Source: Photobacterium kishitanii (lineage in GTDB: Bacteria > Pseudomonadota > Gammaproteobacteria > Enterobacterales > Vibrionaceae). Taken from it: 64,000 nucleotides of DNA. The position numbers and the translations under genes were made by a program. The DNA is taken from positions 124,001 through 188,000 of the forward strand of contig NZ_PYON01000006.1 of the NCBI RefSeq assembly GCF_003026355.1. The letters run 5' to 3'. Under the pieces are notes generated by a model, which made no database searches, was not told the DNA's origin, and saw only the letters and a list, made by a program, of their open reading frames with translations. Of this stretch, positions 10,341-18,751 are shown one piece after another (position 1 is the stretch's first letter; each line of letters begins with the position of its first letter).

Positions 10341-10458
10341 GTATCGAGTATCGAGTATCGAGTATCGAGTATCGAGTATCGAGTATCGAGTATCGAGTAT
10401 CGAGTATCGAGTATCGAGTATCGAGTATCGAGTATCGAGTATCGAGTATCGAGTATCG
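10341..10458. repeat. heptanucleotide tandem array, GTATCGA x 16.9
   Basis: Sixteen perfect copies of GTATCGA plus six bases of a seventeenth, with no mismatches. The array lies in the divergent ampD/nadC spacer, ending 24 bases from the ampD start and 179 bases from nadC. Because 7 is not a multiple of 3, every frame of a strand reads the same seven-residue peptide; the minus strand reads ILDTRYS repeated, which creates false open frames. Perfect identity implies recent slippage or active homogenisation. Confidence 0.98.
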
Positions 10459-10487
10459 TAGAAAAAACTAAAACTATCCCCTTGTAA

Positions 10488-11534
<1,047 letters not shown>

Positions 11535-11542
11535 GACATAGG

Positions 11543-11576
11543 TTTCGAGGGGCGGGGTTTCTAGTTTTCGAGGAAG
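11543..11576. repeat. CTCG-rich inverted repeat, right copy (nadC flank)
   Basis: TTTCGAGGGGCG (11543-11554) and CGAGGAAG (11569-11576) are the inverted counterparts of the words at 10548-10560 and 10526-10533. It begins nine bases after the nadC stop. Confidence 0.55.
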
Positions 11577-11598
11577 ATCAATTTTTCTTACACCAGCC

Positions 11599-11745
11599 CC
11601 GTCATTCCCTACAGCGAGGTTACGAGCGAGATAGGGAATCTACCTTCCACGCGTTGCCAAATTTATGTTTTCAGTGGCGTATTTAAGGCTCAATCACGTG
11701 GTGAGTAGATCCCGAATAGCTCGTACCTCACTTCCGAGATGACGG
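11599..11745 (+). repeat. interspersed repeat element, copy 1
   Basis: About 147 bp, bounded by CCGTCAT and ATGACGG. It is non-coding and carries an internal inverted repeat ATTCCCTA (11604-11611) / TAGGGAAT (11632-11639). An inverted, diverged copy lies at 18523-18670; shared words include GTAACCTC, GGGATCTACTCAC and GTAGGGAATGACGG in that orientation. Short termini, no frame and a second copy suggest a MITE- or REP-like element. I cannot name the family. Confidence 0.8.
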
Positions 11746-12044
11746 ATAATAACCTCACTCGCCCTTCCTGACTTCTCGTTCCTTGTTTCTACTCGTTACT
11801 CGCCTCTGCTTTTCCTTGTCCCAACCCTCCTCGCTACGCTTAATCTCGCTACTCGTCCCTTCTTTCTGCGCCCTAACTCCAGTTCTATTTTGCAAGCGCT
11901 GCAACAACCCCATAAATAATTCAGCCTGTGCCGAGCAATCCTTTGCACCTTATTCAATCAATATCCTAAGCCTTTTATCCTACTGTCATTGCACTATCCC
12001 TTTTTGATTCGCAGCGGGCGAATTACACTTTCAAGGAATGGAAA
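11746..12044 (+). other. pilA upstream region with degenerate CTCG repeats
   Basis: Non-coding. From about 11765 to 11870 it is pyrimidine-rich on this strand, with recurring ACTCGTT, ACTCGCC and CTCGCTACTCG words that look like decayed relatives of the heptamer array near ampD. The last 150 bases should contain the pilA promoter; a weak sigma-70-like pair can be drawn near 11890-11920, but I do not trust it. AAGGAAT precedes the pilA ATG. Confidence 0.4.
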
Positions 12045-12470
12045 ATGAACAAGCAACAAGGCTTTACCCTGATTGAATTGATGATCGTCGTAGCGATCAT
12101 CGGTGTGTTATCAGCAGTCGCAATTCCAGCTTATAAAAACTACGTCACCAAAAGTGAAGTTGCGTCAGCAATGGCAACCATGAAAGCATTAATTACCCCA
12201 TTAGAAGCACGTATACAAGAAAAAGGCTTTGAGGGAACACCTTCATATTCTTTAGCTGATATTGGAACTAACGCAAATGCCAATCCATTAGGTGCAATTA
12301 CAGATCCAGCATCAGTGACAAGTGCTGCATCATCTTTAATCTTTACTTTCGATGCAGATAGTTCAGTTAATGGTAAAAAAGTTACTTTTCAAAAAAATGC
12401 AGCATCAAATGGAGTATGGACTTGTATCCAAGATACAGGTGTAGAAATTAAAGGCTGTCCAGCAAGCTAA
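12045..12470 (+). CDS. pilA: type IV pilin, major subunit
   Basis: Structural subunit of the type IV pilus. It begins with a short leader MNKQQG followed by FTLIELMIVVAIIGVLSAVA, the classical prepilin peptidase site and the hydrophobic assembly helix, with Glu5 of the mature pilin present. The globular part ends with a Cys pair (WTCIQDTG...KGC) forming the D-loop typical of pilins. 141 residues. First gene of pilABCD; its stop overlaps the pilB start. Pilin bodies are usually strain-variable and lie here next to a repeat-rich region. Confidence 0.95.
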   Translation: MNKQQGFTLIELMIVVAIIGVLSAVAIPAYKNYVTKSEVASAMATMKALITPLEARIQEKGFEGTPSYSLADIGTNANANPLGAITDPASVTSAASSLIFTFDADSSVNGKKVTFQKNAASNGVWTCIQDTGVEIKGCPAS

Positions 12471-14155
12471 TGCAAACCAACCTCGCCTCGATCCTGTTCC
12501 AAGCGGAGTTAATCAGCCGCGAACAGGAACAGCAAATCGTCGAGTCAGTAACGGCGGAAAGGATCAATGTCCCGACCGCCATTACTCGATTGGGGATCAT
12601 GGCGGATGATGAATTAGCACGTTCACTATCGCATCTGTTCAACCTCGATCGGGTTGATGCCCACCACTATGACTTTCAAGGCTGTTGCCAAAGTGTCTAC
12701 CAACGTGAGTTAGTCTTGCGTCATCGCGTATTACCACTGGCACAAGATAATAACACCCTGTTTGTTGGTCTGAGCGATCCTACCAATGTCGATGCTCAAG
12801 ATGAGTTTCGCTTCGCCATTGGTAAGAATGTTGAACCCTTATTATTAGATAATAAACAGCTTGAATCCGCGATTCGGCGAGTTTATGGCAGTGACATTGG
12901 TGATGTTAGCCATAGCCGCCAAATCAGCGATGAAGATCTGGGTAACTTAATTGATATTCACGATGGTGAAATCGATGATGGTACGGATTTAAGCCAAGAT
13001 AGCGCCCCTGTCACTCGCTATATCAACCAAGTCTTAATGGATGCCCTGCGCCGTAAAGCATCTGATATTCACTTTGAACCCTATGAAACCAGTTATCGAA
13101 TTCGTTTTCGCTGTGACGGCATTTTGCACCAACATTTAACCCCACCTTCAAGTTTATCGCGGCGGTTATCAACCCGTTTAAAAGTGATGTCAAAACTCAA
13201 TATTGCCGAGCGTCGTCAACCACAAGATGGTCGTATCAAACTTAAGCTCTCGGAATCGCTGGCAATAGATCTGCGGGTATCGACACTACCCACCTTGTGG
13301 GGGGAAAAAGTAGTGCTGCGTATTTTAGACAGCTCCAGCGCCAGCTTAAATATTGATATTTTAGGTTATAGCGACGCCCAAAAGCAGGCCTACTTAACTG
13401 CGCTCCAGCGCCCGCAAGGGATGATTTTAATGACCGGTCCAACGGGCAGTGGCAAAACCGTGTCGCTATATACTGGCTTAAGTATTTTAAACACCGATGA
13501 GCGCAATATTTCCACCGCTGAAGATCCGGTCGAGATCAACCTTCAAGGGATTAACCAAGTGCAGATCAATAATCTTGCCGGACTTGGATTTGCCGCAGCA
13601 CTACGAGCATTTCTGCGCCAAGATCCTGATGTGGTGATGGTGGGTGAGATTCGGGATTTAGAAACTGCAGCAATTGCAGTAAAAGCGGCCCAAACTGGGC
13701 ACTTAGTATTATCGACTCTGCATACCAATTCAGCCGCGGAAACCATTACCCGCTTAACCAATATGGGGATTGAAGATTTTAATCTCGCCTCATCCTTAAG
13801 TTTGATTATTGCCCAACGGTTAGCACGACGTTTATGTTGCCACTGTAAGCGACCACATCTACTTGATGATCTCACTTGTGAGCGACTAAAGCTCCCCATC
13901 AACACCCGCGTTTATCAAGCTCATAAAGAAGGCTGCGATGATTGTAATAAAGGTTATGTCGGTCGCGTCGGTATTTATGAAGTGATGCCATTTAGTCGCG
14001 AAATTGCCGCAGCCTTAATGCAACACGCCACCAGCTTGCAGTTAGAAGATATTGCTGCCAGCCAAGGCATGCAGCGGCTGCGAGAATCAGGGGTCGATAA
14101 ACTGGTTGAGGGCATTACTAGTCTCACTGAATTACAGCGAGTATTGCAACTTTAA
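12470..14155 (+). CDS. pilB: type IV pilus extension ATPase
   Basis: Hexameric cytoplasmic ATPase that powers pilus extension. 561 residues: an N-terminal T2SSE_N domain (about 1-150), then the secretion ATPase core with Walker A GPTGSGKT (323-330), the Asp box, Walker B (DPDVVMVGEIRD) and His box. A C-terminal tetracysteine zinc motif (CCHCKRP ... CDDC) marks PilB/GspE rather than the retraction ATPase PilT. Its ATG overlaps the pilA stop (TAATG), so translation is coupled. Confidence 0.97.
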   Translation: MQTNLASILFQAELISREQEQQIVESVTAERINVPTAITRLGIMADDELARSLSHLFNLDRVDAHHYDFQGCCQSVYQRELVLRHRVLPLAQDNNTLFVGLSDPTNVDAQDEFRFAIGKNVEPLLLDNKQLESAIRRVYGSDIGDVSHSRQISDEDLGNLIDIHDGEIDDGTDLSQDSAPVTRYINQVLMDALRRKASDIHFEPYETSYRIRFRCDGILHQHLTPPSSLSRRLSTRLKVMSKLNIAERRQPQDGRIKLKLSESLAIDLRVSTLPTLWGEKVVLRILDSSSASLNIDILGYSDAQKQAYLTALQRPQGMILMTGPTGSGKTVSLYTGLSILNTDERNISTAEDPVEINLQGINQVQINNLAGLGFAAALRAFLRQDPDVVMVGEIRDLETAAIAVKAAQTGHLVLSTLHTNSAAETITRLTNMGIEDFNLASSLSLIIAQRLARRLCCHCKRPHLLDDLTCERLKLPINTRVYQAHKEGCDDCNKGYVGRVGIYEVMPFSREIAAALMQHATSLQLEDIAASQGMQRLRESGVDKLVEGITSLTELQRVLQL

Positions 14156-14226
14156 CTTAGCCCGCCATACAACTTGGGTATTAACACTAATACCTTTTCC
14201 TATCATTCAATTAAAGAGAATTGATT

Positions 14227-15447
14227 ATGGTTGCTGCCACTAAAATTCGTTACTACCAATGGCGTGGCATCAATCAAGCCGGACGTAAAGTCTCTGGTGT
14301 CACGATGGGATATCAAGAACAAGAAGTGCGCTACCAACTCACAGAACAAATGATCAATGTTAAAAAGATCAAGCGCACTACCCCAGGAACGTTAAGCCGA
14401 CTGCGTAACCAAATGAAGCCTGAAGATGTCACTATGGTAACGCGCCAGTTATCAACCATGGTCGAATCAGGCGTACCAGTAGTACAAGCATTAACCTTAA
14501 TGGCTAACAGCCACCATAAAGCAGAAATGCGCGCCACCTTAACTCAAATAACCACTCAAGTTGAAGCGGGATCATCGCTCTCTAAGGCAATGCGATCCAG
14601 TTCGCCATTGTTTGATAAATTCTATTGCGACTTAGTTGATACTGGCGAGCAAACCGGTCATTTAGGGCAAGTGTTCGCCCGTATTGCGGTTTACCGTGAA
14701 AAAGCCGAAGCGATGCGCAAAAAGGTCATTAAAGCGATGATCTACCCATCAATGGTATCGATCACCGCCGTATTAGTCACTGTACTAATGTTGGTGTTTG
14801 TTATTCCCCAATTCGCGGCTATTTTCAGTGGTTTTGGCGCTGAACTGCCGTGGTTTACTCGCCAAGTGATGAAAGCTTCTGATTTTCTGGTTAACTACGG
14901 CAGTTACCTTGGGATTGGAATAGTGGGGGTGGTGATGTTGTGTCGCTATTGTTATCAACATTATTACCGCTTTCACTATCGTGCTGACAAGCTCAGTCTT
15001 AAAATACCGCTGTTAGGTGATGTGTTACTTAAAGCGACTATCTCTCGTTTTGCTCGCACCCTTGCCACCACTTTTAATGCCGGCATTCCATTATTGACTG
15101 GGATTCAATCAGCAGCTAAAACCAGTAATAACATTTATATCGAACAAGCGATTGATGAGGTCTACAACAGTACTGCAGCAGGAATGCCGCTATATTTAGC
15201 CTTACGTCAAGCTGATGTTTTTCCAGAATTAATGCTGCAAATGGTAATGATTGGTGAAGAATCTGGCGCACTTGATGATATGCTAAATAAAATGGCACAA
15301 TTATACGAAGATGATGTCGATAATACCGTCGATAACCTTGGTCAAATTCTGGAGCCATTTATTATCATCATTCTTGGTACCATTATCGGTGGTTTATTAG
15401 TCGCGATGTACATGCCTATCTTTACGCTAATGAGCGTTATAGGGTGA
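14227..15447 (+). CDS. pilC: type IV pilus inner-membrane platform protein
   Basis: Integral membrane platform that couples PilB to pilin insertion. 406 residues with two T2SSF repeats (about 70-195 and 275-400) and membrane segments near 170-195, 220-240 and 375-400. The conserved G-E-TG (DTGEQTGHLGQVFARIA) and its second-repeat echo (IGEESGALDDMLNKMA) are clear. I chose the ATG at 14227; a TTG two codons earlier is less likely. It lies 71 bases after pilB. Confidence 0.96.
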   Translation: MVAATKIRYYQWRGINQAGRKVSGVTMGYQEQEVRYQLTEQMINVKKIKRTTPGTLSRLRNQMKPEDVTMVTRQLSTMVESGVPVVQALTLMANSHHKAEMRATLTQITTQVEAGSSLSKAMRSSSPLFDKFYCDLVDTGEQTGHLGQVFARIAVYREKAEAMRKKVIKAMIYPSMVSITAVLVTVLMLVFVIPQFAAIFSGFGAELPWFTRQVMKASDFLVNYGSYLGIGIVGVVMLCRYCYQHYYRFHYRADKLSLKIPLLGDVLLKATISRFARTLATTFNAGIPLLTGIQSAAKTSNNIYIEQAIDEVYNSTAAGMPLYLALRQADVFPELMLQMVMIGEESGALDDMLNKMAQLYEDDVDNTVDNLGQILEPFIIIILGTIIGGLLVAMYMPIFTLMSVIG

Positions 15448-15510
15448 TCACAACTCAATCAATAACCATGACGTTAAAGGTTAATACATGCATTTTTTAG
15501 AGAGCACTTC

Positions 15511-16386
15511 ATGGCTGTATTGAGTTATTACCCGTGGTTATATCCACTATTTGCAACAATATTTGGTTTATTGATCGGCAGCTTTCTCAATGTGGTGATT
15601 TATCGACTACCGATAATGATGGAGCGCCAATGGCGTCAAGAATGTCATGATTGTTTTCCTGAATTAGATAATCCTCAGCATCATGATCCAGCCCCGTTTA
15701 ACTTAAGTGTCCCCCGTTCACGGTGCCCGCATTGTAATCATGCCATCAGTGCGCTGGAAAATATTCCTCTAATTAGTTGGTTAGTATTAAAAGGCAAATG
15801 CCGCGAGTGTCAGGCACCGATCAGTAAACGCTATCCTGCAATTGAACTACTCACCGCCATCATTAGCTTAACGGTCGCGCTAGTGTTACCACCGACATGG
15901 TGGGCTGTTGCTGTTCTCGGCTGTAGCTTTGCACTTATCGCACTGACATTTATTGATATCGATAAAATGCTACTGCCGGATCAAATCACGCTGCCACTAA
16001 TGTGGGCTGGTATTTTATTAGCGGTCATCGGTATCAGTCCGATTTCATTAACCGATTCGATTATTGGTGCGATGACGGGTTACTTATCGTTATGGTCGAT
16101 ATTCTGGGCGTTTAAACTACTGACTAAAAAAGATGGCATGGGGTACGGTGATTTTAAGCTGTTAGCCGCTATCGGCGCTTGGGTTGGCTGGTCATTATTA
16201 CCGTTTGTGGTGTTGCTTTCTTCACTTGTCGGTGCGATATGCGGCATTATCATGCTGCGAATCAAGCATGAAGATCAACAAACGCCATTCTCTTTCGGAC
16301 CATACCTTGCTGTCGCTGGCTGGATTGCTATTCTATGGGGCGAGCCAATCTTACATTGGTATGTTACTTCATATTTAGGATTCTAA
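15511..16386 (+). CDS. pilD: prepilin peptidase / N-methyltransferase
   Basis: Polytopic aspartyl protease that cleaves type IV prepilins (and type II secretion pseudopilins) and methylates the new N-terminus. 291 residues. It has the cytoplasmic loop with two CxxC zinc pairs (CPHC at about 71 and CREC at about 97) and the catalytic aspartates in FIDIDKMLLPD and GYGDFK. Multiple membrane helices. It is followed by coaE after three bases, so the two are co-transcribed. Confidence 0.96.
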   Translation: MAVLSYYPWLYPLFATIFGLLIGSFLNVVIYRLPIMMERQWRQECHDCFPELDNPQHHDPAPFNLSVPRSRCPHCNHAISALENIPLISWLVLKGKCRECQAPISKRYPAIELLTAIISLTVALVLPPTWWAVAVLGCSFALIALTFIDIDKMLLPDQITLPLMWAGILLAVIGISPISLTDSIIGAMTGYLSLWSIFWAFKLLTKKDGMGYGDFKLLAAIGAWVGWSLLPFVVLLSSLVGAICGIIMLRIKHEDQQTPFSFGPYLAVAGWIAILWGEPILHWYVTSYLGF

Positions 16387-16389
16387 TTA

Positions 16390-16995
16390 ATGGCAGTTGT
16401 GATTGGTTTAACGGGTGGAATTGGTAGCGGTAAAACAACGGTGGCTAACTTATTTGGCGACTATGGGATTGATTTGATCGATGCTGACATCATTGCCCGT
16501 GAGGTAGTGGCCATCGGCAGCATCGGCTTAGCACGCATCACTGAAAAATTCGGTGATAGCATACTGTTTGCAGACGGAAATCTTGATCGAAGCCAATTAA
16601 GAGCGGCTATATTTAGTGATCCACACCTCAAAAACTGGCTCAATCAACTGCTTCATCCATTGATCCGTGAAAAGATGTTAGCTGATATAGATCGTGCTCG
16701 TTCGCCGTATTGTCTGCTTATCGTGCCGTTAATGGTAGAAAATAACCTTCAAACCATGACCGACCGATTACTGGTGGTTGACGTTGACCAACAAACACAG
16801 ATAATGCGTACCCAACAGCGTGATAATGTATCGCTTGAGCAAATAAAAAGTATTCTTTCAGCGCAAGCGTCACGCCAGCAACGGCTCGATGCCGCCGATG
16901 ATATCATTTGTAATAACGGTGATAATCAGGCACTGTTGACTCAAGTCGCTCAGCTACACCAACATTATCTCGCACTCGCACAGGCCGCGAAATAA
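16390..16995 (+). CDS. coaE: dephospho-CoA kinase
   Basis: Final step of coenzyme A synthesis, phosphorylating dephospho-CoA. 201 residues, P-loop kinase with GLTGGIGSGKTT at residues 6-17, the DADIIAREV substrate segment and a lid region. Position directly after pilD is the common gamma-proteobacterial arrangement. Confidence 0.96.
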   Translation: MAVVIGLTGGIGSGKTTVANLFGDYGIDLIDADIIAREVVAIGSIGLARITEKFGDSILFADGNLDRSQLRAAIFSDPHLKNWLNQLLHPLIREKMLADIDRARSPYCLLIVPLMVENNLQTMTDRLLVVDVDQQTQIMRTQQRDNVSLEQIKSILSAQASRQQRLDAADDIICNNGDNQALLTQVAQLHQHYLALAQAAK

Positions 16996-17043
16996 CGCTC
17001 AGCGTGCATTCATTATTCTTTTTGGCTTCCACTGGTTTCCGTT

Positions 17044-17781
17044 ATGCAAATACATCGCTATGAACATCCACTGAATGAAAAAGTGCGTATTTATCTGCGC
17101 CTAGAACACTTACTTAAACAATTACATGACAGCAGCGAACTTAGCGATCCATGGCAATATACGATTTTCTTTAATGCCTTATTTGATCTGCTGGAATTGA
17201 TTGAGCAAATTCCGGTTAAAACCGATCTCGCCAAAGCACTCGATAAACAGAGCACTAAATTAAAAGCATGGTTAGATTATGATGGTGTTGATCCGACTGC
17301 GATTGAATCATTACTCAATGACATGAGTCACGCTCAGAAAAACTTATTAGCGGCACCACGTTTAGGCCAAAGCCTACGTGAAGATCGTTTTCTAAGCTCG
17401 ATTCGACAACGGTTCTCTATTCCTGGCGGCACCTGTAGTTTTGATCTGCCAGCGTTACATTACTGGCGTCAATTACCACTTGAAGAACGTCAACAAACCA
17501 CCCAAGCGTGGCTTGATCAATTATCTGAAGTTGATCAAGCATTAAGCTTATGGCTACATTTGGTTCGCCAGTCTGCTCAATATCAACCGCAGTCTGCACA
17601 TAATGGCTTTTTCCAGAATGATGCGAGCTTATCGTGTTTACTTCGAGTTGAAATCGATGCAAGCTATGGGGTTTATCCTGTGGTATCAGGCCATCGTAGC
17701 CACTTCTCTATTCGGTTTTCACCTTATGAAGACGGTTCGACAGTAGCAACGAATATCGACTTTAAATTAGCTATTTGCTGA
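17044..17781 (+). CDS. zapD: cell division protein ZapD (FtsZ-bundling)
   Basis: Cytoplasmic Z-ring associated protein that cross-links FtsZ filaments through the FtsZ C-terminal tail. 245 residues of the DUF1342 family; the N-terminus [18 protein letters not shown] and the central [17 protein letters not shown] match ZapD closely. It sits between coaE and yacG as in E. coli and relatives. Confidence 0.95.
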   Translation: MQIHRYEHPLNEKVRIYLRLEHLLKQLHDSSELSDPWQYTIFFNALFDLLELIEQIPVKTDLAKALDKQSTKLKAWLDYDGVDPTAIESLLNDMSHAQKNLLAAPRLGQSLREDRFLSSIRQRFSIPGGTCSFDLPALHYWRQLPLEERQQTTQAWLDQLSEVDQALSLWLHLVRQSAQYQPQSAHNGFFQNDASLSCLLRVEIDASYGVYPVVSGHRSHFSIRFSPYEDGSTVATNIDFKLAIC

Positions 17782-17788
17782 GGTGACT

Positions 17789-17989
17789 ATGTCGCAATCT
17801 CAACCTACTGTGGTGAAATGCCCAACGTGTAAAACTGATGTGGTCTGGGGCGAACAAAGTCCATATCGCCCTTTCTGCTGTAAACGCTGCCAATTGATTG
17901 ATCTTGGTGAGTGGGCTGATGAAGAAAAATCCATTGCTGGCGCACCAGATATGTCTGATGCCGATGGTTGGTCTGAAGATAATTACTAA
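17789..17989 (+). CDS. yacG: DNA gyrase inhibitor YacG, small zinc protein
   Basis: Small zinc-finger protein reported to bind GyrB and inhibit gyrase. 66 residues, with the four-cysteine motif [10 protein letters not shown] ... [14 protein letters not shown] and an acidic tail. The ATG at 17789 follows GAGG by a few bases; the upstream GTG at 17783 would add only two residues. It overlaps the zapD region closely and ends at a terminator. Confidence 0.93.
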   Translation: MSQSQPTVVKCPTCKTDVVWGEQSPYRPFCCKRCQLIDLGEWADEEKSIAGAPDMSDADGWSEDNY

Positions 17990-18024
17990 ATCTTTCTAGT
18001 GCTATTTAGAAACCTATTGCTGAT

Positions 18025-18062
18025 AAGGGCGAGTCAATGTTCACATTAGCTCGCCCTTTTTT
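18025..18062 (+). terminator. intrinsic terminator after yacG
   Basis: Stem AAGGGCGA (18025-18032) with TCGCCCTT (18051-18058), followed by TTTT. It ends the pilABCD-coaE-zapD-yacG unit and separates it from mutT. Confidence 0.85.
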
Positions 18063-18107
18063 AATGACTAAATTTTTAATAACTCGATTTTATTCAGGTA
18101 CTGACTT

Positions 18108-18515
18108 ATGACCAAAAAACGCGTTTGGATCGCTGCGGGGATCATTTTAAATTCAGAACAAGATCAGATATTTATCACTCGTCGTGATGCCAATGCTCAT
18201 CAAGGTGGGTTGTGGGAATTTGCCGGTGGTAAAGTGGAGGCTAATGAAACCGCAGAGCAAGCAGTAATACGTGAACTTAACGAAGAAATTGGCATTCAAG
18301 TTACCACGCTAGCACCGTTAATTAGCCTCGCCCATGATTACCCAGATAAAGCATTACAGTTCGATTTCTTTGCTATTACAGCATTCACCGGTGAAGCCTG
18401 CGGTAATGAGGGTCAAGCTGGAGTATGGGTAGCAATTAATGAGCTTAATCAATATCCATTTCCTGAGGCGAATGCGGCAGTACTGGCGAAGATCGTTGAG
18501 GTGTATGGGGGATAA
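18108..18515 (+). CDS. mutT: 8-oxo-dGTP diphosphatase, Nudix family
   Basis: Hydrolyses 8-oxo-dGTP to prevent A:T to C:G transversions. 135 residues. The Nudix box is complete: G-KVEAN-E-TAEQAVI-RE-LN-EE-IGI at about residues 40-62. N-terminal VAAGIILN and LWEFAGGK match MutT. It lies between yacG and secA, as in E. coli, with its own gap upstream of 118 bases. Confidence 0.94.
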   Translation: MTKKRVWIAAGIILNSEQDQIFITRRDANAHQGGLWEFAGGKVEANETAEQAVIRELNEEIGIQVTTLAPLISLAHDYPDKALQFDFFAITAFTGEACGNEGQAGVWVAINELNQYPFPEANAAVLAKIVEVYGG

Positions 18516-18522
18516 CGGAATA

Positions 18523-18670
18523 AGTTATCCCGAAAATTGAGGCACGAAATTATTTGGGATCTACTCACAACGAGCTTGAGCCTAAAAGATACCAGAAATA
18601 ATATTAACGCTACGGCGTATAGATAGTAGATTTCCTATCTCGTTCGTAACCTCACTGTAGGGAATGACGG
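18523..18670 (-). repeat. interspersed repeat element, copy 2 (inverted)
   Basis: About 148 bp, inverted relative to the copy at 11599-11745 and clearly related along its whole length, though diverged, especially in the middle. Shared blocks include GGGATCTACTCAC near 18555, GAGCCT near 18579, CCTATCTCGTTCGTAACCTCACTGTAGGGAATGACGG-type sequence at 18634-18670. It fills the mutT/secA spacer just before the shared terminator. Confidence 0.8.
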
Positions 18671-18700
18671 TAGTTTTCTTACACTGAAAATAATAACCAT

Positions 18701-18732
18701 AAAAAAAGGTCGCTCGAAAGCGACCTTTTTTG
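18701..18732 (-). terminator. bidirectional terminator between mutT and secA
   Basis: AAAGGTCGCT and AGCGACCTTT pair around a CGAA tetraloop, with A and T runs on both sides. It ends secA from the right and can end mutT from the left. Confidence 0.9.
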
Positions 18733-18751
18733 TTACAGCTTAACGGTGATC

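Noticed and set aside
10341-10458. CRISPR-like array
   Set aside because: The unit is 7 bp with no spacers and no cas genes are in the window.
11930-11960. Sigma-54 promoter for pilA
   Set aside because: GTGCC...TTTGCAC words occur, but the GG and GC elements are not at the required 10-base spacing.
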